NCBI GenBank assembly: GCA_016293005.1 | Contig: JAEDFA010000002.1 | Location: 1 to 64,000, forward strand | Origin: Treponema sp. | GTDB taxonomy: Bacteria > Spirochaetota > Spirochaetia > Treponematales > Treponemataceae | Direction: 5' to 3' | DNA: 64,000 bases | The notes under the pieces: generated by a model | Databases searched by the model: none | Told to the model about the DNA's origin: nothing | What the model saw: only the letters and a program-made list of their open reading frames with translations | In this document: positions 58,542 to 64,000 of the stretch, piece after piece | Layout of the letters: every line of letters begins with the position of its first letter | How positions within the stretch are numbered: the stretch's first letter is position 1 | Made by a program: the position numbers and the translations under genes

Positions 58542-59165
58542 ATGTTTAACAGTCTTACTGGAACGGTTACCGGGAAATTTCCTAAAAAATTATTTGTTCA
58601 GACTCAGGCGCTTGAATGGGATATTTGCGTTCCGGATTCTGCATTAGATGATTTTGCACCTGTCGGGAAAGAGACAAAAGTTTTCCTTTATTTAAATCAT
58701 TATGAAAACGGCATGGATTTGTATGGTTTTCCTTCAGAAGAAGAAAGAAGTCTTTTTTTTGATTTGCTGAAGGTCGATGGAATCGGGCCTAAAGGCGCAA
58801 TAAAAATTTTAAGCAGCGTAAAATATCTGGAACTTGTTTCTGTTTTGGAAAGCGGAGAACTTGATGTCCTTGAAAAAATTCCTGGAGTCGGGAAAAAAAC
58901 TGCTGCAAAAATGCTTTTAGCGCTCAAGGGAAAACTTTCTGTTTCTCAAAATGTAGGCAAGCGCATTTGTGAGAAAAGTAATAATTCTGATTATGCTGAT
59001 GTCATAACTTCTTTGACAGAAATGGGATATGAACGCGTAAAAATTGAAGGACAAATTGCTTCTATTTTGGAAGAATTAAAATCTGACGAAGAATTTTTAA
59101 GAAAATCTCAAACTCAAAAAGAAGATTTTATTTTTAAGAAAGCTCTGATGGATATGTCGCGATGA
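58542..59165 (+). CDS. ruvA: Holliday junction branch-migration protein RuvA
   Basis: RuvA binds the four-way junction and recruits RuvB. The 207-residue protein has the N-terminal barrel (MFNSLTGTVTGKFPK), the helix-hairpin-helix repeats LLKVDGIGPKGAIKILS and LEKIPGVGKKTAAKML, and a C-terminal RuvB-binding helix bundle. Its TGA overlaps the ruvB ATG (ATGA), coupling the two. Confidence 0.95.
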   Translation: MFNSLTGTVTGKFPKKLFVQTQALEWDICVPDSALDDFAPVGKETKVFLYLNHYENGMDLYGFPSEEERSLFFDLLKVDGIGPKGAIKILSSVKYLELVSVLESGELDVLEKIPGVGKKTAAKMLLALKGKLSVSQNVGKRICEKSNNSDYADVITSLTEMGYERVKIEGQIASILEELKSDEEFLRKSQTQKEDFIFKKALMDMSR

Positions 59166-60256
59166 AAGAAAACGGTTTTTCAGCTTTAAATGATGATTCT
59201 TTACACATTGTCCGCTCCGAATCAAAAATTGACGGTTTTGATGATGATCTTGAAAAAGGAATAAATTTACGCCCTCAGTATCTTTCAGAGTTTATCGGGC
59301 AGGAAAATGTCAAAAAGAATTTAAAAGTTTTTATAGACGCTGCAAAAGAAAGAAAAGAGCCGCTTGATCATCTTTTTTTAATGGGACCTCCAGGTTTAGG
59401 AAAAACGACTTTAGCTCAGATTGCTTCCCGTGAACTCGGCTCAGATTTTAAAGTAACTAGTGCACCAGCTTTGGAAAAACCTAAAGATTTGGCGGGAATT
59501 CTTTCTACAATTACAGAAGGAACCGTATTTTTCATAGACGAGATTCATCGGCTTAAGCATACAATCGAAGAAATGCTTTATATCGCAATGGAAGATTTTG
59601 AACTTGACTGGATTATCGGGCAGGGAGCATCCGCAAGAACTGTTCGAATTCCTCTTCCGCCTTTTACGCTTGTCGGAGCGACTACAAAAGCGGGCTCTGT
59701 TTCAAGTCCATTGAGAAGTCGTTTTGGAATTATTCAGCGTTTTGAATATTATTCAAAAGAAGAACTTGCAAAAGTCATTTTCCGTTCTGCAAAACTTCTT
59801 GGAATTTCTGTAGAAAAAGATGCCGCTCTTTTAATGGGACAATGTTCAAGGGGAACTCCGCGTGTTGCAAACAGGGTTTTGCGCCGTATGAGGGATTTTG
59901 CAATTTATCTTGGAAAATCTGTCATTTCTCTTGATGTTGTTTATGAAGGATTAAAGGCACTTGAAATTGATGAACTTGGTCTTGAAAAATATGACCGTGA
60001 AATTCTTTATAAAATTATCGAAAATTTTTCAGGCGGACCTGTCGGAGCAGAAACTCTTGCAATCTGCCTTGGAGAATCTTTAGACACTCTTGAAGATTAT
60101 TACGAGCCTTATCTTATTCAGTGCGGACTTTTACAAAGAACTCCACGCGGACGAATTGTAACTGAAAAAGCTTTCAGGCATTTAGGTCTTCCTTTAGAAT
60201 CTGATAAACGCGGCGTTTTCGACTGCCAAAAAACTTTATTTGAAAATGAACAGTAA
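59162..60256 (+). CDS. ruvB: Holliday junction branch-migration ATPase RuvB
   Basis: RuvB is the hexameric motor of branch migration. The 364-residue protein has LRPQYLSEFIGQENVKKNL, Walker A MGPPGLGKTTLAQ (about 74-86), Walker B VFFIDEIHRL, sensor GATTKAGSVSSPLRSRFGI, and the C-terminal winged helix LLQRTPRGRIVTEKA. It follows ruvA by overlap and precedes queA by 29 bases. Confidence 0.97.
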   Translation: MKENGFSALNDDSLHIVRSESKIDGFDDDLEKGINLRPQYLSEFIGQENVKKNLKVFIDAAKERKEPLDHLFLMGPPGLGKTTLAQIASRELGSDFKVTSAPALEKPKDLAGILSTITEGTVFFIDEIHRLKHTIEEMLYIAMEDFELDWIIGQGASARTVRIPLPPFTLVGATTKAGSVSSPLRSRFGIIQRFEYYSKEELAKVIFRSAKLLGISVEKDAALLMGQCSRGTPRVANRVLRRMRDFAIYLGKSVISLDVVYEGLKALEIDELGLEKYDREILYKIIENFSGGPVGAETLAICLGESLDTLEDYYEPYLIQCGLLQRTPRGRIVTEKAFRHLGLPLESDKRGVFDCQKTLFENEQ

Positions 60257-60285
60257 ATACTGTCGTTTTATTTTTAAGGATTTAT

Positions 60286-61326
60286 ATGAAACTTACTGAT
60301 TTCGATTTTGATTTACCTCAGGATTTGATTGCCCAAAAGCCAAGCGGAAAGCGCGGGGATGACAGGCTTATGCTTTTAGACAGGAAAAACGGTTCTGTTT
60401 TTCATCATCAGATGAATGACCTTCCTGACTTGATTATGCCAGGAACTTTGATGATTTTTAACAATTCAAAAGTTCGAAGAGCCAGATGTTACGGAATAAA
60501 AGAAACAACTGGTCGCAATCAGGAATTTATGTTTTTAAATCAGCTTGATAAAGAAGGTTTTCTGTGGAATACAATGGTAAAATCTGCAAAAAAACAAAAG
60601 AATGGAATGCGCTATCAATTTCCTGATGGAACTGTTGCACAAATTGTAGATTTTCCTGGAAACGAAAAAACTGAATTCCGTGCATTAAAATTTGATTTTC
60701 CGCTCGATGAAAAATGGTTTGAAAAAAACGGACATATTCCGCTTCCTCCTTACATAAAACGAGAAGATACAGAAGAAGATTCAGAACGCTATCAGAATGT
60801 TTACGCAAAAGAAACTGGTTCTGCTGCCTGCCCGACTGCCGGTCTTCATTTTACAGAAGAAATGCTTTCATGTCTTGCAGAAAAAAATATCGAACGCGAT
60901 TTTGTAACTCTTCATGTGGGTCTTGGCACTTTTCTTCCTGTAAGGGAAAGCATAATCGAAAATCATAAAATGCATGAAGAAGTTTATACAATTTCTGAAT
61001 CTACAGCAGAAAAAATAAACAAAGCAAAAAGAGAAGGGCGTCCAATTCTTGCAGTTGGAACTACTTCTGTAAGAACTTTGGAATCAAGTGCAGATGAAAA
61101 AGGTTTTGTAAAAAGCGGAACTTCTTCTACAAGAATTTTTATGTATCCCGGATATAAATTTAAAGTCGTAGACCAGATGTTTACAAATTTTCATACGCCT
61201 GAGTCTACTTTGATTATGCTTGTAAGTGCGTTTGCCGGTCGTGAAAATATTTTAAATGCATATAAGGACGCCGTGGAAAACCGTTACAGATTTTTTTCTT
61301 ACGGAGATGCGATGTTTATCCGTTGA
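60286..61326 (+). CDS. queA: S-adenosylmethionine:tRNA ribosyltransferase-isomerase QueA
   Basis: QueA forms the epoxyqueuosine precursor in tRNA. The 346-residue protein starts FDFDLPQDLIAQKPSGKRGDDRLM and contains IFNNSKVRRARC, AACPTAGLHFTEEML, VTLHVGLGTFLPVR, VGTTSVRTLES and FTNFHTPESTLIMLVSAFAG, all intact. TAAGGA precedes the ATG. It ends two bases before the stop of the converging FAD subunit gene. Confidence 0.97.
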   Translation: MKLTDFDFDLPQDLIAQKPSGKRGDDRLMLLDRKNGSVFHHQMNDLPDLIMPGTLMIFNNSKVRRARCYGIKETTGRNQEFMFLNQLDKEGFLWNTMVKSAKKQKNGMRYQFPDGTVAQIVDFPGNEKTEFRALKFDFPLDEKWFEKNGHIPLPPYIKREDTEEDSERYQNVYAKETGSAACPTAGLHFTEEMLSCLAEKNIERDFVTLHVGLGTFLPVRESIIENHKMHEEVYTISESTAEKINKAKREGRPILAVGTTSVRTLESSADEKGFVKSGTSSTRIFMYPGYKFKVVDQMFTNFHTPESTLIMLVSAFAGRENILNAYKDAVENRYRFFSYGDAMFIR

Positions 61327-61328
61327 TT

Positions 61329-62135
61329 TTATTTTAAATGTTCAAGAGAATATTTTAAAAGATTTAAAAACTGACTTTCCAAAACTGCTTTGATTTTTCT
61401 GTCTTTTTTTTCTTTTGTAAAATAGAATTCCGCGTCTTCCATTATTGAAGCGATGTTTTTGTCGTTTAATGGAAGTTTCAGTCCGATTAGTTTTGATTCA
61501 AATTCAAGATTTCTGAAGGCAAAAGGTCCTGCAAAGGCAATTCGTATGCTTGTGATTATATTTTTTTCTGAAAGCGCAAGAAAAGAAAAAGATGCTGATT
61601 CTTCTGTAATTTTTGACTCTGGACCTGTCCTCATAAAAAATTCAATGTCCCAGTCTGAAAGCGGAAGTCTTATATTCGAAATAATCTGATTTTCTTTTAA
61701 GCCCGTAAAATTTACGAGCGATTTATATGTAGTTTCATTTTCAGTTTTAAGTTCAAGCCGGGCATCGAGTGCAAGAAGCGGTGCGTAAAGCGTGTGATAC
61801 CAAAAATCTCCCATTATGTTTCCGCCGATTGTTGCAATGTTTCTTACAAAAGGATTTGCAATTGTAGAAAGCGCGTCAAAAAGAATTTTTGGAATGTGCC
61901 TTTCTCCAAGATTTAAAATCTGTGAAAGCGAAGTTGCCGGTCCAAATTCAATATAGCGTTCGTGTTTAGAGATTTTTTTTAATTCAGGGATATTTATTAT
62001 GCTGAGCGATTTTTCAGGAAGCGTTTCAAGTCCTGTCGCTCCACCGATGAGTTTTAAATTCTTTATGTTTTTTAAACTGTAAAAAATTTCCTGGAGATTT
62101 TTTGCATAGAAAATATTTTTTTCGAGGTTATTCAT
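61329..62135 (-). CDS. FAD-binding subunit of a molybdenum-hydroxylase-like enzyme (CoxM/XdhB-like)
   Basis: These subunits carry FAD and pass electrons from the Fe-S subunit to the acceptor. The 268-residue protein has a first FAD loop LKLIGGATGLE (variant of AGGTDL) and the second motif NIATIGGNIMGDFWYHTLYAPLLALDARLEL, followed by the CO dehydrogenase flavoprotein C-terminal type domain. It overlaps the Fe-S subunit gene by eight bases. The substrate is not predictable. Confidence 0.85.
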   Translation of the reverse strand: MNNLEKNIFYAKNLQEIFYSLKNIKNLKLIGGATGLETLPEKSLSIINIPELKKISKHERYIEFGPATSLSQILNLGERHIPKILFDALSTIANPFVRNIATIGGNIMGDFWYHTLYAPLLALDARLELKTENETTYKSLVNFTGLKENQIISNIRLPLSDWDIEFFMRTGPESKITEESASFSFLALSEKNIITSIRIAFAGPFAFRNLEFESKLIGLKLPLNDKNIASIMEDAEFYFTKEKKDRKIKAVLESQFLNLLKYSLEHLK

Positions 62136-62610
62136 TGCTTTTTCCGTTGTTTTTAAGATTTAAATCACAGGCGTAAATTATTCCTTCTGCGAGTGTTTTT
62201 GTGTCCGTGCAGCATAGACTTAGATTTTTTATGTGTTCATAGATGAATTGTTTTACAGGTTTTTTCCCGGAAGTGATGATAGAATACGCTGCAAAAATTT
62301 TCCCGGCATTGCAGTAACCGCACATTTTGATTCCGGCTTTTGAAAAACCTTTTATGATGTTTGAATAGATTTCTGTCTGCTTGAAATATTCTAAAGTCGT
62401 TACAGTCTGGTCTTTTACGATTGCTACAGGAATTTTGCAAGACGGAACAGGTTTCCCGTTTAGAAGAATCGTGCAGTTTCCGCAAATTCCTTGAGCGCAT
62501 CCTGTTTTTGTGTCAAAAAGTTTCATGCTTCTTAAAACTGAAAGAAGACTTTTGTCGGGTTGAGATTCGATTACTGTTTTTGTGTTGTTTATGATTATTG
62601 GGATTTTCAT
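62128..62610 (-). CDS. 2Fe-2S subunit of a molybdenum-hydroxylase-like enzyme (CoxS/XdhC-like)
   Basis: The 160-residue protein has an N-terminal plant-type ferredoxin domain with Cys38, Cys43, Cys46 and Cys58 (TGCAQGICGNCTILLNGKPVPSC). The C-terminal four-helix 2Fe-2S domain has Cys97 and Cys100 in MCGYCNAGK (usually CGFCTPG) and an adjacent pair Cys133-Cys134 in LCCTDT, where the family normally shows C-R-C-T-G-Y. The second cluster site is therefore altered by one position. It overlaps the upstream large-subunit gene by four bases (ATGA). Confidence 0.87.
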   Translation of the reverse strand: MKIPIIINNTKTVIESQPDKSLLSVLRSMKLFDTKTGCAQGICGNCTILLNGKPVPSCKIPVAIVKDQTVTTLEYFKQTEIYSNIIKGFSKAGIKMCGYCNAGKIFAAYSIITSGKKPVKQFIYEHIKNLSLCCTDTKTLAEGIIYACDLNLKNNGKSNE

Positions 62611-64000
62611 TTTTCATCCTTAAGCTGGTTGTTTTCTGAATTTTTGCTTTCGTTTAGAAGGTGCTTGATTGCTTCTTCATCGGCTTTTGAAAGTTTTTGC
62701 GCTTTTTCTTCTTGTTCTTCGATTTTATCTGTTTCTTCTAGTTTGTTTTCTTCAATTTCGTTTATTATGCTTTTGATAGGTTCTTGCATTTCAAGAATTG
62801 TCTGTTCAAGTCTGTCTTGAATTTTTTCTTCCTGAAGCGTTTTGTTTTTTTCTTCCTCGAGGAAGATTTTTTCTGCGGTTTTTAAATCTTCAAAAATCTG
62901 TTCCTGCGAGATTGGAAGATTTTTTATTTGCGTTGAAGTAATCTGGGAAAGTGCATTTATGAACGCGCTTGGAATTAAACTGTGAACGATTTCTCCGATT
63001 TGGCTTGGATTTGTTTTTGATTCGATGAAATTTATGTTTATTTCTTCGCAGAAAAGATTGTGGTCTTTTAGTAAAAATAAAAGTTCTTTTTGAACCGAAA
63101 GTCTTACGGCGTTTTCAGCAGCCTTGATTGAAAGAATTTCTCCGCAGTCGATTACAATCCATATTTTTGAAATTTGAAGCGAAAGTGTAAGAGGATTCAT
63201 TTCGATTTCCATGATTGCGCCACCGAAAGATGTCGTGTGAAACGGCTGACCGATAAATTTTTCTGCGTTCCAGTTTCTTTTCATTGCAGAAGAAATTGAT
63301 TTTTCAGTGTGAAGCGGAAGAGGCATTTTAAATCTTTTTTTTTGAATGTCGAGGCAGCATTTTCTTAAAAGTTGTGTCATTACGCTGATGTTGCTGTAGA
63401 TGTTTTCAGGCAAATCAGGAATTTCGTCGTCCGGGAATTCGTTGATAATTTTTATGTTTTCGCTGTCGATTTCAAGAATTTCTGAAGCAGTTTTTTTCCA
63501 GATTTCTGAAACAGTCGGACTTGGAAGGTGAGAATGAATTGAAAAAATTCCGTCGATTGAAAGAGTTGTTTCCATTGTTTGTTTTGATTCAAGTTTTGAA
63601 GAACCGTAATAGCCTGAACCGTCTGGTGAAAAAGAAAGACCGATTCCGCGTCGTGTCAAAAAACTGAAAGTATTTTCTTTATTTAAAATGAGATACTTTG
63701 AATCAGATGAAAAAGAAGCATATTTGCGTTTAAAATTGCTTTTAGAAAGAATCGGTTCAAGAATTTCAAGTTTATCATGAATTTTGTAATTGAACGGCGA
63801 GAAAATTTTAGATTTAAAATCCTGAATATTTAATTTTCTGATTTCATCGGGAAGAAGTGAAGTTTTTTCTGCAATTTTCTGAATGTGGTTTTCCATTGCA
63901 ATATATCCTGCTGAATCGACTGTTTCAGGGTAGATTGAAGTTGGCGGGTTTTGCGATGTGAAAACTTTTGCGCTCACAAAAATATTTTCTATGTTGTAAA
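62607..64000 (-). CDS. Large (molybdopterin-type) hydroxylase subunit, partial and divergent
   Basis: The reading frame continues past the right edge, so the 5' end is missing; the GTG at 63977 is only internal. The visible 460-odd codons match the C-terminal half of xanthine-dehydrogenase large subunits: SFGGAIMEIEMNPLTLSLQISKIWIVIDCGEIL and QIGEIVHSLIPSAFINAL, where Glu would be the catalytic base. The usual R-G-F-G, G-x-GQG and GSR cofactor motifs are not recognisable in their expected places. The last 75 residues are a Glu/Lys-rich coiled-coil tail unlike the family. It leads the operon with the Fe-S and FAD genes. Confidence 0.75.
   Translation of the reverse strand, partial: YNIENIFVSAKVFTSQNPPTSIYPETVDSAGYIAMENHIQKIAEKTSLLPDEIRKLNIQDFKSKIFSPFNYKIHDKLEILEPILSKSNFKRKYASFSSDSKYLILNKENTFSFLTRRGIGLSFSPDGSGYYGSSKLESKQTMETTLSIDGIFSIHSHLPSPTVSEIWKKTASEILEIDSENIKIINEFPDDEIPDLPENIYSNISVMTQLLRKCCLDIQKKRFKMPLPLHTEKSISSAMKRNWNAEKFIGQPFHTTSFGGAIMEIEMNPLTLSLQISKIWIVIDCGEILSIKAAENAVRLSVQKELLFLLKDHNLFCEEININFIESKTNPSQIGEIVHSLIPSAFINALSQITSTQIKNLPISQEQIFEDLKTAEKIFLEEEKNKTLQEEKIQDRLEQTILEMQEPIKSIINEIEENKLEETDKIEEQEEKAQKLSKADEEAIKHLLNESKNSENNQLKDEK

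Overview
This is a 64 kb stretch of an AT-rich bacterial chromosome that looks like a Treponema-type spirochaete, probably a host-associated carbohydrate user. The evidence is a complete V/A-type ATPase operon where most bacteria have an F-type one, several lipoproteins with relaxed spirochaetal lipoboxes, an ispE-spoVG pair, a GH53 endo-galactanase lipoprotein and a GH31 alpha-glucosidase. The genus is inferred from protein character and gene order; no database search was possible. Almost all of the window is housekeeping sequence. No phage, CRISPR array, toxin-antitoxin pair or defence island was seen.

Layout. 0.2-8.8 kb (+): ftsH, a LUD protein, a secreted vWA protein, a small alarmone synthetase, clpP, a GNAT protein, an RNA-binding protein and an MBL hydrolase, with a TPR lipoprotein on the other strand. 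8.8-10.8 kb (-): phosphoesterase, lipoprotein and a YbaK deacylase. 10.9-23.8 kb (+): hflX, secG, a PTS EIIA-like gene, nine V-ATPase genes, a universal stress protein, a J-protein and map. 24.0-30.6 kb (+): htrA, then rplU-prp-rpmA, then obgE-nadD-yqeK-LCP-rsfS. 30.7-31.9 kb (-): a hyperacidic small protein and an 802-bp decayed insertion sequence. 32.0-41.0 kb (+): ispE, spoVG, tRNA-Gln, GH53, a LolA-like gene, a RodZ-like gene, rimO, a UvrD/PcrA helicase and an M28-like peptidase. 41.0-52.2 kb (-): argD, GH31, a radical SAM protein, guaB, rlmN, two TPR or TPR-like genes, rsmD and an ankyrin protein. 52.3-61.3 kb (+): rpsF-ssb-rpsR-rplI-dnaB, hisS, yebC, ruvCAB and queA. 61.3-64.0 kb (-): a three-subunit molybdenum-hydroxylase-like operon that runs off the right edge.

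The genes cluster by theme: protein quality control (FtsH, ClpP, HtrA, J-protein, Map), ribosome assembly and modification (L21, Prp, L27, Obg, RsfS, S6, S18, L9, RimO, RlmN, RsmD), DNA repair and replication (SSB, DnaB, RuvABC, helicase), and membrane energetics (V-ATPase). Promoters of the sigma-70 type (TTGACA / TATAAT) are easy to read in this AT-rich sequence. Several sit so close to the start codon that leaderless mRNAs are likely.

The observations most worth following up are: the internally deleted IS with 19/20 matching terminal inverted repeats; the 91-residue protein that is half Asp/Glu; the predicted leaderless ispE; a Prp protease gene beside an L27 that has no extension to cleave; the molybdenum-hydroxylase-like operon with degenerate cofactor motifs; and terminator-like hairpins inside the V-ATPase and rpmA-obgE operons.
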